In this document: positions 53,974 to 63,831 of the stretch, one piece after another
Layout of the letters: each line of letters opens with the position of its first letter
Position numbering within the stretch: the stretch's first letter is position 1
NCBI RefSeq assembly: GCF_006965445.1
Contig: NZ_CP041356.1
Span: 682,001 to 746,000, forward strand
Direction: 5' to 3'
DNA: 64,000 nt
Source: Lactococcus protaetiae
GTDB taxonomy: Bacteria > Bacillota > Bacilli > Lactobacillales > Streptococcaceae
Notes under the pieces: model-generated
What the model saw: the letters and a program-made list of their open reading frames with translations, nothing else
Databases searched by the model: none
What the model was told of the DNA's origin: nothing
Program-made: the position numbers and the translations under genes

Positions 53974-55194
53974 ATGGAAAATATTTCCAACGATAAAAAA
54001 GCTGCTACAATGGCGCTTGTCATGGGAACTTTGGCGATGTTGGTTTCGTTTATGGCATGGTCTTCTGTTGCACCATTAGCAACTGCATTTGCACCGAAGC
54101 TCGGATTTGTAGCGGGCACAGGGGCACAAAAGGTACTTGTTGCAGTGCCAGTTTTGCTCGGCTCAATTATGCGTATCCCAATGGGGATTTTATCTGACCG
54201 TTTAGGTGGTAAAAAAGTTTTTATTGCATTAATGATTTTCACATTAATTCCGCTGGTTATTATTCCGCATATCACAAGTTATACTGCGATGCTCTGGGTT
54301 TTATTGCTTTTGGGAATGGCTGGAACGTCATTTGCTGTTGCAATTAGCTATGTCAGTGTTTGGTTCCCTGCTGAAAAACAAGGACTTGCACTTGGAATCG
54401 CTGGGATGGGGAACATCGGTAACGCGGTCTCTGCACTGATTCTGCCATCTATTATCGGCCCTGCAAAGCATATTGACTATGCTTATAATTTCCTTATTGT
54501 ACTTATTGCTGTCTTTACTGTTATCTTTGCACTGACAACAAAAGAAATGCCTACTGACAAAAACAAAACGTTGGGTAGTGCGCTGTCAGTGGCTAAGGAA
54601 AAAGATACTTGGTATTTGTCACTTTTTTATATGTTGACCTTTGGTTCATTCATGGCTTTCGGTAATCTAATTCCAACTTTGATTGGTAAAGGAAATGTCA
54701 ACGGTTTTGTCATTGCTGACAATCCTGCACGGGTTCTTGTCATTGCAGGTTTTTGGGCGGCTGGGTTCTCTGCTGTTGCAACGATTATGCGTCCGCTTGG
54801 TGGTGCTATTGCTGATAAGATTTTGCCTAAAAAAATGTTGATGTTTGTATTTGCAGGTGTATTTGTGTCAACCTTAGTTCTTGCTGAGGGAACGAAAAAT
54901 TTTGCCATTCTCATGACAGGAGTTTTCCTACTTGCCGTTTTTGCAGGTATTGGTAATGGTGTTGTTTTCAAAATGGTACCTTATGTTTCGAAGAAGAATA
55001 CAGGAGCGGTCACAGGATTTGTTGGTGCAATCGGTGGTTTAGGTGGATTCGTTTATCCATTTGTCGTTGCAGGCATCGGCAATCTTCATATTAGTTTTCT
55101 TGTGCTGACAGGATTCACGATAATTTGTGCCATTGTTCTCTGGGCTGTGTTCTTCCGAGGTGGTGACACAATTGTCAAAAATCCACGAAATTAA
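53974..55194 (+). CDS. narK: Nitrate/nitrite transporter, NarK/NNP family (MFS)
   Basis: The 406-residue protein has 12 hydrophobic segments. The two NNP signatures are visible: GMAGTSFAVAISYVSVWFPA (with GLALGIAGMGNIGNA after it) and AGIGNGVVFKMVPYV with GAVTGFVGAIGGLGGFVYP. An Arg in helix 2 (MRIPMGILSDRLGG) is placed to bind nitrate. It imports nitrate and probably exports nitrite for NarGHI. AAGGAG precedes the ATG. It closes the nitrate region, on the same strand as moaA but with its own leader. Confidence 0.93.
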   Translation: MENISNDKKAATMALVMGTLAMLVSFMAWSSVAPLATAFAPKLGFVAGTGAQKVLVAVPVLLGSIMRIPMGILSDRLGGKKVFIALMIFTLIPLVIIPHITSYTAMLWVLLLLGMAGTSFAVAISYVSVWFPAEKQGLALGIAGMGNIGNAVSALILPSIIGPAKHIDYAYNFLIVLIAVFTVIFALTTKEMPTDKNKTLGSALSVAKEKDTWYLSLFYMLTFGSFMAFGNLIPTLIGKGNVNGFVIADNPARVLVIAGFWAAGFSAVATIMRPLGGAIADKILPKKMLMFVFAGVFVSTLVLAEGTKNFAILMTGVFLLAVFAGIGNGVVFKMVPYVSKKNTGAVTGFVGAIGGLGGFVYPFVVAGIGNLHISFLVLTGFTIICAIVLWAVFFRGGDTIVKNPRN

Positions 55195-55270
55195 AGTGTG
55201 ACCAACTTATTTGAAAGTTTTTTTGCTCATAAGTTAAAAGAAAATTAAGGGTGCAACCATTAAATAATTA

Positions 55271-55330
55271 ATCCTAAAATAAAACCTTTGGATGTTTAAC
55301 ATTTAAAAGTTTTATTTTAGGATTTTAATT
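55271..55330. terminator. Long inverted repeat after narK
   Basis: ATCCTAAAATAAAAC (55271-55285) pairs perfectly with GTTTTATTTTAGGAT (55309-55323) over 23 bases, followed by TTTTAATTTT. It is probably the narK terminator, although the 15-bp arms and long loop could equally be ends of a small relic element. Confidence 0.6.
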
Positions 55331-55422
55331 TTGGCAAATGTTCCTTAAAAATAGAACTTATGCGCTGATTTTTTATGATAAACTGTAAGCAGATACAAAT
55401 AGAATATAGTTCAGAAAGAAGA

Positions 55423-56220
55423 ATGATGATTAAACTTGTTTTAACGGATCTAGACGGTACATTTCTCAATTCCAGCGGGACTTTTGATGCTGACAGGTTC
55501 AAAAAAATTCTGTCAGCACTGACAGAAAAAGAAATTGCCTTTGGAGTAGTGACAGGAAAGCAAACAGAGCGCGTGGAAGAACTTTTTGGTGACTTATCCA
55601 AGAAAATATGGATTTTGGGAGATTCTGCGAGTCGGATAAAATTCAATGGAAAATTTGAATTTCAGCAACTTATTCCAAATGCTCAAGGCAAGCAGTTGAT
55701 TCAAAAATTAGAAGAAATTCATGCTGACCAGACCATCATTGCTTGCACAGAAAGCGCAGCGATTATCAAAGAAAGTCGGGCAGAGCTTGATGGAGAGCTG
55801 GTCAGGGGGTCCTATGCGGTAATGAAAGCGGTCAAAGATTTCAGCGAAATCACTGATGATTTTGTCAAAGTGACAGTGTTTGATAGGCAGAAGCGTTGCT
55901 ATGCAAGCTTTGAGCAGTTAAAGGCTGAACAAGAGCAGTTTTACATTGTGGCAAGTGAAGCAGCTTGGATTGATATCACGTCAAAAGGAATTCACAAAGG
56001 TACAACCGTACAAAAGTTACAGGAATTGCTTTCTGTTTCTGTCAGTGAGACGATGGCATTTGGAGATGGCTACAACGATTTTGAACTGCTGGCTCAAGCT
56101 AAATTTAGCTATGCGATGGCGAATGCTTTTCCAGAAGTACAAGCTAAAGCGGACTTTATCGCACCAAGTAATGATGAATCTGGTGTTTTAACAGTAATCG
56201 AGCAAAAGCTTATCAAGTAG
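55423..56220 (+). CDS. Cof-type HAD-IIB family phosphatase
   Basis: The cytoplasmic HAD phosphatase has the nucleophile motif LVLTDLDGTFL (D10, D12), the GVVTGKQ motif 2 and the closing MAFGDGYNDFELLAQAKFSY, with a C2B cap between. The 265-residue length is usual for the family, which dephosphorylates sugar phosphates or flavin nucleotides. ATG 55423 (MMIKLVLTDLDG) is chosen; further upstream codons lack support and the ribosome site is weak. SALTE near residue 31 comes from CTGTCAGCACTGACAG at 55510-55525. Confidence 0.88.
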   Translation: MMIKLVLTDLDGTFLNSSGTFDADRFKKILSALTEKEIAFGVVTGKQTERVEELFGDLSKKIWILGDSASRIKFNGKFEFQQLIPNAQGKQLIQKLEEIHADQTIIACTESAAIIKESRAELDGELVRGSYAVMKAVKDFSEITDDFVKVTVFDRQKRCYASFEQLKAEQEQFYIVASEAAWIDITSKGIHKGTTVQKLQELLSVSVSETMAFGDGYNDFELLAQAKFSYAMANAFPEVQAKADFIAPSNDESGVLTVIEQKLIK

Positions 56221-56228
56221 AGTGACCT

Positions 56229-56326
56229 AAAAAAGCTGTCAGTTCAATGCGAGTAACGTGAACATTGAATCGGCGAATAGAAGCTTTGTCAGTAGAGCTG
56301 AAAAAAGCTGTCAGCATACTGACAGC
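56229..56326 (-). repeat. 98-bp palindrome-bounded element, copy 2
   Basis: Reverse complement of the element at 25669-25765 with a few substitutions: the same CGCCGATTCAATG core, the same terminal CTGTCAG hairpins and T tracts. It lies between the convergent HAD and fakA genes and can act as terminator for both. Confidence 0.8.
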
Positions 56327-56378
56327 TTTTAATTACAATTACAATATTGATAAGTAGTTGAAACAATATATTTTGAAC

Positions 56379-58043
56379 TTATTCAACAGAGAAGATATAT
56401 GGGTAAACAGGTTGTTTACCATCATGAATCTCAACTTCAAGATTTGGATGTTTCTTTTCTAGTTCCTTAGCGATACGGTCGGCATTAGATTTTTTACCTT
56501 CACTACCTACATAAATCGCAGCAATTTCACTGTCTTCATCAATCATTTTGTCAAATACGGCGAAGATAGCATCATTCATTTTCTTCGTTGAAGCAACGAT
56601 TTTATTATTCAACATACCGAGGGTATCTTTTTTATGAATTTCAATACCATCAACATTTGTATCCCTGATTGCAGTTGTCACAGAACCAGATTGAACATCA
56701 GACAATGCACTAGTCATTGCATCTTTATTTTCTTCTATCGTGCGTGTTGGGTCAAAACTCAATAATGCAGTGAATCCTTGTGGAATTGTGGCTGTTTCAA
56801 TTACTTCCACAGGAATTTCAGCAACTTCAGCAGCCGATTTCGCAGCCATAAAAATATTTTTATTGTTTGGTAAAATAATAACCTTTTCTGCATTGACCGC
56901 TTCAACAGCATTTAGAATATCTTCAGTTGAAGGATTCATCGTTTGTCCACCTGAAACAATATGGTTAACACCCATTTCGCGGAAAATATCAGCTAATCCT
57001 TCGCCAGCTGCAATAGCGATAAGTCCCCAATCTTTCTTAGAAGTAGAAGTGGATACCTTTGAAGATTTGGCTTCTTTTTCAGCCACACCTTCATTTTGAA
57101 GACGCATATTATCGACTTTGACTTTTACGAGACGTCCGTATTTTAAACCTTCCTGCATCACAAGTCCAGGATCTTCTGTATGGACATGAACTTTTACAAT
57201 TTCGTCATCATCAACAACAAGAAGAGAATTTCCGATACCTGCTAGATACGCTTGGAAATTATCGTGATTATAACCTTCACGAGCGGTTGGACCTTGACCA
57301 AGTTCAACCATAATTTCTGTACAATAACCATATTTAATATCCGAAGTTGAAGCATTTGCGACGCTCTCATGTTCAATATTAACCATACGATCCATTGCCC
57401 CAAGTTCAGCAGTAGGTGTTTCAGGAACAAATTCACCATTGAGTGCCATCAAAAAGCCTTCGTAAATGTAAACCAAACCTTGTCCACCAGAGTCAACTAC
57501 ACCGACTTCTTTAAGGACAGGCAACAAATCAGGAGTCTTGGCAAGCGCACGTTTTGCACCTTCAAGAGCGGCTGTCATAACCTGTGTGGCATCATCAGTT
57601 TCATCGGTCTTATGTTTTGCCATTTCAGCAGCACCACGAGAAACAGTAAGAATGGTTCCCTCAACAGGTTTCATTACGGCTTTGTAAGCCACTTCTACAC
57701 CATTTTGGAGTGCAGCTGCGAGATGAATCCCATCAAGTTCTTCATAATCTTTTGCATATTGTCCAAAACCACGGAAAAGTTGGCTTAAAATAACACCAGA
57801 GTTTCCACGCGCTCCCATAAGCAACCCTTTTGAGAGAATTTGAGCGACTTCACCAACTGTATTCGCTGATTTTTCAGCCACTTCTTTTGCACCATTAGTA
57901 ATGGTCATTCCCATGTTGGTTCCTGTATCACCATCTGGTACAGGAAATACATTGAGTGAGTTGACATATTCAGCCTGTTCATTCAAACGGCTTGCCGCAG
58001 CTTGAATCATTTCTTGAAATTTACTTGAATTGATATTTGACAC
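56379..58043 (-). CDS. fakA: Fatty acid kinase catalytic subunit FakA (DAK2/YloV family)
   Basis: FakA phosphorylates exogenous fatty acids held by FakB so that they can enter phospholipids. The 554-residue protein has the N-terminal DAK2 domain (NVFPVPDGDTGTNMGMT with the Asp that bind Mg-ATP, and MGARGNSGVILSQLFRG), a middle domain and the C-terminal FakB-binding domain. The end, NLEVEIHDGKQPVYPYIFSV, is typical. It is cotranscribed with the upstream asp23-like gene, whose stop coincides with the fakA start. No fakB is in the window. Confidence 0.93.
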   Translation of the reverse strand: MSNINSSKFQEMIQAAASRLNEQAEYVNSLNVFPVPDGDTGTNMGMTITNGAKEVAEKSANTVGEVAQILSKGLLMGARGNSGVILSQLFRGFGQYAKDYEELDGIHLAAALQNGVEVAYKAVMKPVEGTILTVSRGAAEMAKHKTDETDDATQVMTAALEGAKRALAKTPDLLPVLKEVGVVDSGGQGLVYIYEGFLMALNGEFVPETPTAELGAMDRMVNIEHESVANASTSDIKYGYCTEIMVELGQGPTAREGYNHDNFQAYLAGIGNSLLVVDDDEIVKVHVHTEDPGLVMQEGLKYGRLVKVKVDNMRLQNEGVAEKEAKSSKVSTSTSKKDWGLIAIAAGEGLADIFREMGVNHIVSGGQTMNPSTEDILNAVEAVNAEKVIILPNNKNIFMAAKSAAEVAEIPVEVIETATIPQGFTALLSFDPTRTIEENKDAMTSALSDVQSGSVTTAIRDTNVDGIEIHKKDTLGMLNNKIVASTKKMNDAIFAVFDKMIDEDSEIAAIYVGSEGKKSNADRIAKELEKKHPNLEVEIHDGKQPVYPYIFSVE

Positions 58044-58405
58044 TAGTCCTCAACCACCTTCACATTTTGTACGTACACGTTCACACGGGCAGCAGTAATG
58101 CCGAGTTGATTTTCGAGATTGAAACGCACACGTTCTTGGATATTTTTAGCGACTTCGCTGATTTTTACACCATAACTAATTACAACATAAACATCAATGG
58201 AAATTTCGTTATCACTAGTTGTGACAACAACGCCTTTTGAGTAGTTTTCTTGACGTAAGATATTGCGGACGTTGTCTTTAACAGCTGACTTACTTGTCAT
58301 ACCGACCACACCGAAAATCTCAGTCGTAGAGGCACCTACAACAGTCGCAATGACTTCGGTAGCAATGTCAACGTTACCATGTTGGTTGTTAATAGTAACA
58401 CTCAT
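58043..58405 (-). CDS. Asp23/Gls24 family envelope protein (YloU)
   Basis: The 120-residue protein has the Asp23 fold: MSVTINNQHGNVDIATEVIA, then GIFGVVGMTS-like EIFGVVGMTSKSAV and ISIDVYVVISYGVKISEVAK. It is the usual partner gene of fakA/yloV in Firmicutes, between rpmB and fakA. Its role is unsettled (alkaline or envelope stress). ATG 58405 is preceded by a weak AGG site; the frame is open 81 bases further without support. Confidence 0.9.
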   Translation of the reverse strand: MSVTINNQHGNVDIATEVIATVVGASTTEIFGVVGMTSKSAVKDNVRNILRQENYSKGVVVTTSDNEISIDVYVVISYGVKISEVAKNIQERVRFNLENQLGITAARVNVYVQNVKVVED

Positions 58406-58677
58406 TTTTATACCTGTACCGTCATCAATGACACGATTTCTCGAGCTCAGAAAAAATTTTTTCTGACAAACGGCACTTTCCTCCATATTATTTAAATATC
58501 ACTACTTATTCTATCATATTTTTGTAAAATAAAACAGTTGTATTGACTGATGGAATCGCTATCTTGTCAAAACTATGATCTAATATTTGACAAAAATGAT
58601 GATATGTTCAAAAATAAAAAATAAAAAACCCCATCAATCTGACAGGATGTTTTTGTGTTTTGCAAAAAACAAAAAAA

Positions 58678-58872
58678 TTACACGCGTTCTACGCCTGCTG
58701 GCAATTTTTTCAAAGCTTTAGCTGAAGCCCAAACAGTTTTAAGTTCACCGTTTTCAAGGATAGTCACTTTTTGAAGATTAGGTTTAACTACACGTTTAGT
58801 TTGGTTCATTGCGTGTGAGCGGTTATTAGATGTCACAGTCTTACGACCAGTGAAATAACATTCTTTAGACAT
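58678..58872 (-). CDS. rpmB: 50S ribosomal protein L28
   Basis: The 64-residue basic protein starts [20 protein letters not shown], with the conserved RRW-like segment replaced by [16 protein letters not shown] and ending [17 protein letters not shown] precedes the ATG. Divergence from the DUF1129 gene and proximity to asp23/fakA is the usual Firmicutes order. Confidence 0.96.
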   Translation of the reverse strand: MSKECYFTGRKTVTSNNRSHAMNQTKRVVKPNLQKVTILENGELKTVWASAKALKKLPAGVERV

Positions 58873-58996
58873 GGTGCATACCTCCCATTAGATTTTTATG
58901 TTCTATAAAATAACATACCTGTTAAGTATAACATTTTCTTAAATAAAAAATCAAGCTTTTACACTATTTTTTAATGATTTTTTTTAGAGATTCTGC

Positions 58997-59011
58997 TAAA
59001 ATGAAGCTATG
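58997..59011 (+). promoter_or_regulatory. Extended -10 promoter giving a leaderless DUF1129 mRNA
   Basis: TGcTAAAAT (hexamer 58997-59002) ends six bases before ATG 59009. No ribosome site is present between. Confidence 0.55.
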
Positions 59012-59668
59012 GAAAATTTAATAGAAGAACTCACTGCAAAGAACAAAGAATATATCCATTCAGTGACCAAGCAGCTCATGCTACTTGGCAAGTCTGATGA
59101 AGAAATTAAGACAATTTTAAATGATATTCTCCCACAAATTATTGAGGCTCAAAAAAATGGTACAATTGCTAGGAAGCTTCTGGGAGCACCGACAGAGTTT
59201 GCTCAGAAATATCAACCAAAAGTTGCTGACAAGCCTGTCACAGAAAAAAATGAAAATCCTGGTTTGATGTGGTTGGATAGTACATTACTCTTCCTAGGAT
59301 TTATCTCTGTTTTAAATGGCATTATGGCATTTGTTAGCTCGGCTTCACCAGTATATGGATTTGTCACTGTTGTTTTATCATCTGCTATTGCAGGTCTTGT
59401 GATGTATATGATGTATCGCTTCTTCTATCGTCCTAAAGCTGATGGAGCACGTCAAAAGTGGAACTGGAAAGGTTTTGCCGCAACCACAGTTTCAGTCTTA
59501 TTGTGGATTGCGGTTACTGTGCTCTCAGGATTGCTCCCAACTTCTGTCAATATCCAACTTCCAGCAATTGCTTTGATTATCATTGGTATCGTTGCGTTTG
59601 GTGTAAGGTGGTTACTTAAACGTCAATTCAACATTCAATCTGCACTTGTTTCACAACCTAGAAAATGA
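59009..59668 (+). CDS. DUF1129 family membrane protein
   Basis: The 219-residue protein has a soluble helical N-terminal domain of about 75 residues (ENLIEELTAKNKEYIHSVTK ... GAPTEFAQKY), as in DUF1129/DUF1700-type proteins, followed by four hydrophobic segments and a short basic tail. Function is unknown; relatives often sit near cell-envelope or regulatory genes. The mRNA is probably leaderless. It has its own terminator. Confidence 0.8.
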   Translation: MENLIEELTAKNKEYIHSVTKQLMLLGKSDEEIKTILNDILPQIIEAQKNGTIARKLLGAPTEFAQKYQPKVADKPVTEKNENPGLMWLDSTLLFLGFISVLNGIMAFVSSASPVYGFVTVVLSSAIAGLVMYMMYRFFYRPKADGARQKWNWKGFAATTVSVLLWIAVTVLSGLLPTSVNIQLPAIALIIIGIVAFGVRWLLKRQFNIQSALVSQPRK

Positions 59669-59669
59669 C

Positions 59670-59693
59670 AAAAACCTCAAATTGAGGTTTTTT
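59670..59693 (+). terminator. Terminator of the DUF1129 gene
   Basis: AAAAACCTCAA pairs with TTGAGGTTTTTT in a perfect palindrome with T run. Confidence 0.85.
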
Positions 59694-59792
59694 GTTTTAT
59701 CGATTTGCGTATCTTTGGGAAAAAATGGAGAAGAACGGTATACTAAAAGTACGAACAAACTGAATTTTAAGTGAAGATAGGAGAGTGAAGCA

Positions 59793-60746
59793 GTGAAACT
59801 TGCTCAAAAAATAGTATTAACTGCTCTGATAGCTATAGTTGCTGTGTTTGGAGTGATCATAGCTAGAGATAAAATGCAGATTTCAGATTCTCAAAAGTCA
59901 AATCTTGCTTCTGCTGCAAAGATAACAAGTAAGCAAAGTTTGAGTACACAAACGACTTCCTTATCGTCAAAAGATATGGAAAAACCCTTCGATAAAAGCT
60001 CGGTCTCCACTCGGAAATCCATTCCTCCAACGACACAATCAACCCAGGATAATTTATCTGGCTCAACACAGAGTACGCAAGAAACAACTCAAAAATTCCA
60101 AGAATCTACTGGAAATCAAGAAACAGCATTGGACTGGTTCAACACCCAAGCATCAAATTATCTGGCACAACTTATTTTGAATGAAAATGCGATTGCGAAT
60201 AATGGGACAGCTAATCTTTCTATCAGTACTGATTCAAAAGATACCGCATTGGCAAAAACAGAATGTGAATGGAATAACAGCCAAGAACAAGTTGTTCATA
60301 ATTATATCCCAGCGCCTGGAGGTCAAAATATTGCAGGAGGACACTATGATGCTGACTTGACAGATGCAGGAGCAAAGGTACTTGCACAGAAACTTTTTAA
60401 CGGTTACTATGCAGAGAAGACAGGTTATTATGACTTGATAGCTGCGGGATACACACCAGAGCAAATCGTAAATGGAGGCGCACAGGTAACAGTGAATGGT
60501 GTGACCTATAGCGAAAAAGGGATGAATGGTACAGGGTTTGAAACGAGTAGTGGTGGCGGTGTTGTTTCTCATTATGCTGAAATCGCCAATCAAGTTCCAA
60601 CTCACAAAGCAACGAAATTTTCAGTGAGTGTGATTTATGATCCGGATAAAAATTTTGTTAGCACTGCGGCGGACTTCTTTTGTGGTAATGTAAGTTACGT
60701 TTATCAGAAGGATGCAAGTGGTGCAATGAATTATGTGAATTATTAA
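59793..60746 (+). CDS. Secreted or membrane-anchored protein of unknown function
   Basis: The 317-residue protein starts at GTG (GGAGAG nine bases upstream) with a signal or anchor helix (KIVLTALIAIVAVFGVIIA). Residues about 30-110 are a Ser/Thr/Gln-rich linker (TTQSTQDNLSGSTQSTQETT). The C-terminal two thirds are globular, with many Asn, Gly and Tyr, two Cys (TECEWN and DFFCGN) that could form a disulfide, and NYIPAPGGQNIAGGHYDADL. I recognise no family. It lies alone upstream of the rml genes, so an envelope role is possible. Confidence 0.65.
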   Translation: MKLAQKIVLTALIAIVAVFGVIIARDKMQISDSQKSNLASAAKITSKQSLSTQTTSLSSKDMEKPFDKSSVSTRKSIPPTTQSTQDNLSGSTQSTQETTQKFQESTGNQETALDWFNTQASNYLAQLILNENAIANNGTANLSISTDSKDTALAKTECEWNNSQEQVVHNYIPAPGGQNIAGGHYDADLTDAGAKVLAQKLFNGYYAEKTGYYDLIAAGYTPEQIVNGGAQVTVNGVTYSEKGMNGTGFETSSGGGVVSHYAEIANQVPTHKATKFSVSVIYDPDKNFVSTAADFFCGNVSYVYQKDASGAMNYVNY

Positions 60747-60753
60747 TGAAATC

Positions 60754-60777
60754 AAGAGACTTTTTAGTCTCTTTTTT
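60754..60777 (+). terminator. Terminator of the secreted-protein gene
   Basis: AAGAGACT pairs with AGTCTCTT across TTTT and is followed by Ts. Confidence 0.85.
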
Positions 60778-60842
60778 GATGTTTCGGTATTAAAAGTCAT
60801 TCAACTGATAAAGAGGCTTGTGAAATGAAAAAGGATTTATGA

Positions 60843-60848
60843 TATAAT
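60843..60848 (+). promoter_or_regulatory. rml operon promoter (-10)
   Basis: Extended -10 TGaTATAAT with hexamer 60843-60848. A TTGTGA 19 bases upstream is a poor -35. GGAGG precedes the rmlA ATG. Confidence 0.55.
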
Positions 60849-60881
60849 TACTACGATTAATTATATTATGGAGGTCCTTTC

Positions 60882-61750
60882 ATGAAAGGGATTATTTTGG
60901 CCGGAGGGTCTGGAACTCGTCTTTACCCTTTAACTCGTGCCGCAAGTAAGCAATTGATGCCTATTTATGATAAACCAATGATTTACTATCCACTGTCAAC
61001 ACTGATGTTAGCGGGGATTAAAGATATTTTGATTATCTCAACCCCTACAGATACACCACGTTTTAAAGAGTTGTTGCAAGACGGCTCAGAATTTGGTATT
61101 AATCTGGAATATGCAGTGCAACCTTCTCCGGATGGATTGGCGCAAGCTTTCATCATTGGAGAGGAATTCATAGGTGAGGACTCAGTTGCACTGATTTTGG
61201 GCGATAATATTTATCACGGACCAGGTATGTCTAAAATGCTTCAAAATGCAGCTGCTAAAGAAAAAGGGCTACCGTCTTTGGCTATCATGTTTCTGACCCA
61301 GAGCGCTTTGGCGTTGTGGAATTTGATGATAAGATGAATGCTGTTTCTATTGAAGAAAAACCAGAGCATCCAAAATCAAATTATGCCGTAACAGGTCTTT
61401 ATTTCTATGATAATGATGTGGTGGAAATTGCTAAAAACATAAAACCTTCTCCTCGTGGAGAGCTAGAAATTACCGATGTCAACAAAGCTTATCTTGAACG
61501 TGGAGACTTGTCTGTTGAACTGATGGGACGCGGTTTTGCGTGGCTTGATACAGGAACGCATGAGTCACTTTTGGAAGCAGCTCAATATATTGAAACAGTG
61601 CAACGTATGCAAAATGTTCAAGTGGCAAATTTGGAAGAAATTGCGTGGCGAATGGGCTATATCAGTGCAGATGACGTTTATGAATTGGCGCAACCACTGA
61701 AGAAAAATGAGTATGGGCAATATCTATTGCGTTTGATTGGGAAGGATTAG
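60882..61750 (+). CDS. rmlA: Glucose-1-phosphate thymidylyltransferase, frame broken once
   Basis: RmlA makes dTDP-glucose, the first step to dTDP-L-rhamnose. [20 protein letters not shown] holds the nucleotide signature; [16 protein letters not shown] and [10 protein letters not shown] follow. One G missing at GGG 61266-61268 breaks the frame; adding it restores [20 protein letters not shown] and gives exactly 289 residues, the normal length. Rhamnose polymer is needed for growth in lactococci and streptococci, so a true null is unlikely. The rmlC gene follows directly. Confidence 0.93.
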
Positions 61751-61751
61751 T

Positions 61752-62345
61752 ATGACTGAAGAATTTTTCGAAAAAACGTTAGCTTCTCGGGAAATTGAAG
61801 CAATTCCGGGGATGTTAGAGTTTGATATTCCAGTTCACGGAGATAATCGTGGCTGGTTTAAAGAAAATTTTCAAAAGGAAAAAATGCTACCTTTAGGCTT
61901 TCCAGAAAGTTTTTTTGCTGAGGGAAAATTGCAAAATAATGTGAGCTTTTCTCGTAAAAATGTTTTAAGGGGTTTGCATGCTGAACCTTGGGATAAATAT
62001 ATTTCGGTGGCGGATAGCGGTCGTGTGCTTGGCTCTTGGGTAGATTTGCGCGAAGGTGCGAGTTTTGGTCAAGTTTATCAGACTGTGATTGACGCTAGTA
62101 AAGGGATTTTTGTGCCACGTGGTGTAGCAAATGGTTTTCAAGTTCTATCTGACACTGTTTCTTACTCTTATCTGGTTAATGATTATTGGGCGTTAGATTT
62201 GAAACCAAAATATGCTTTTGTTAACTATGCTGATCCAGCGCTTGATATTACTTGGGAAAATCTGGAAGAAGCTGAGGTTTCTGATGCAGATAAAAACCAT
62301 CCTATGCTAAAAGATGTAAAACCTTTGACAAAGGATTTGTTGTAA
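61752..62345 (+). CDS. rmlC: dTDP-4-dehydrorhamnose 3,5-epimerase
   Basis: RmlC is a cupin-fold epimerase acting on dTDP-4-keto-6-deoxyglucose. The 197-residue protein has GDNRGWFKENFQ, NNVSFSRKNVLRGLHAEPWD (the catalytic His region), VPRGVANGFQVLSD and YWALDLKPKYAF. GAAGGA six bases before ATG 61752 fixes the start; a GTG- or TTG-type frame 15 bases earlier overlaps rmlA. It is the streptococcal-type, shorter RmlC. Confidence 0.94.
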   Translation: MTEEFFEKTLASREIEAIPGMLEFDIPVHGDNRGWFKENFQKEKMLPLGFPESFFAEGKLQNNVSFSRKNVLRGLHAEPWDKYISVADSGRVLGSWVDLREGASFGQVYQTVIDASKGIFVPRGVANGFQVLSDTVSYSYLVNDYWALDLKPKYAFVNYADPALDITWENLEEAEVSDADKNHPMLKDVKPLTKDLL

Positions 62346-62349
62346 TTTA

Positions 62350-62619
62350 ATGAAGGCAATACATCTACGTAGTAAGAAAAAGTTAGAATTTTGGTTGATA
62401 AAGAACGGAAATGAAGAGGCTCCTGTTTGGGTGCAAGATGCTTTCACAGCGAAAGGTTTTCAGTGGATAGGCCCTTCTAGTCTAAGGATTGTTAATGCTG
62501 GTGGACTGATTAAAATTAATGCGAGTGCAGGAGATTTCCTTGTTTTTAATGGAAAATACATGAAAATTGTAACTGCTTCAAGATTTAAGACAGAGTGTCG
62601 CGTATTAAATAATCAATAG
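62350..62619 (+). CDS. Small hypothetical protein between rmlC and rmlB
   Basis: The 89-residue protein is basic (MKAIHLRSKKKLEFWLIKNG) and mostly beta by appearance, with AGDFLVFNGKYMKIVTASRF near the end. I recognise no family; the style recalls small phage-encoded proteins. It starts four bases after rmlC, with AAAGGA rather far upstream. It sits on the same strand within the rml operon and may be a later insertion. Confidence 0.55.
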   Translation: MKAIHLRSKKKLEFWLIKNGNEEAPVWVQDAFTAKGFQWIGPSSLRIVNAGGLIKINASAGDFLVFNGKYMKIVTASRFKTECRVLNNQ

Positions 62620-63723
<1,104 letters not shown>

Positions 63724-63729
63724 AAAAAT

Positions 63730-63809
63730 TTACTGACAGAGTTAAAAGTGACTCTGTCAGTAATTATATACTGACAGAATGGATTTCTACATCCTGTCAG
63801 TAAAATTAA
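63730..63809 (+). repeat. Two CTGTCAG hairpins between rmlB and rmlD
   Basis: TTACTGACAGAGT pairs perfectly with ACTCTGTCAGTAA (63730-63763), a 13-bp stem. A second pair ACTGACAG/CTGTCAGT follows near 63769-63802. No strong T run follows, so they may reduce rather than stop read-through to rmlD, or protect mRNA ends. Confidence 0.75.
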
Positions 63810-63831
63810 TGAATCTGAAAGTAGAGAAAAT

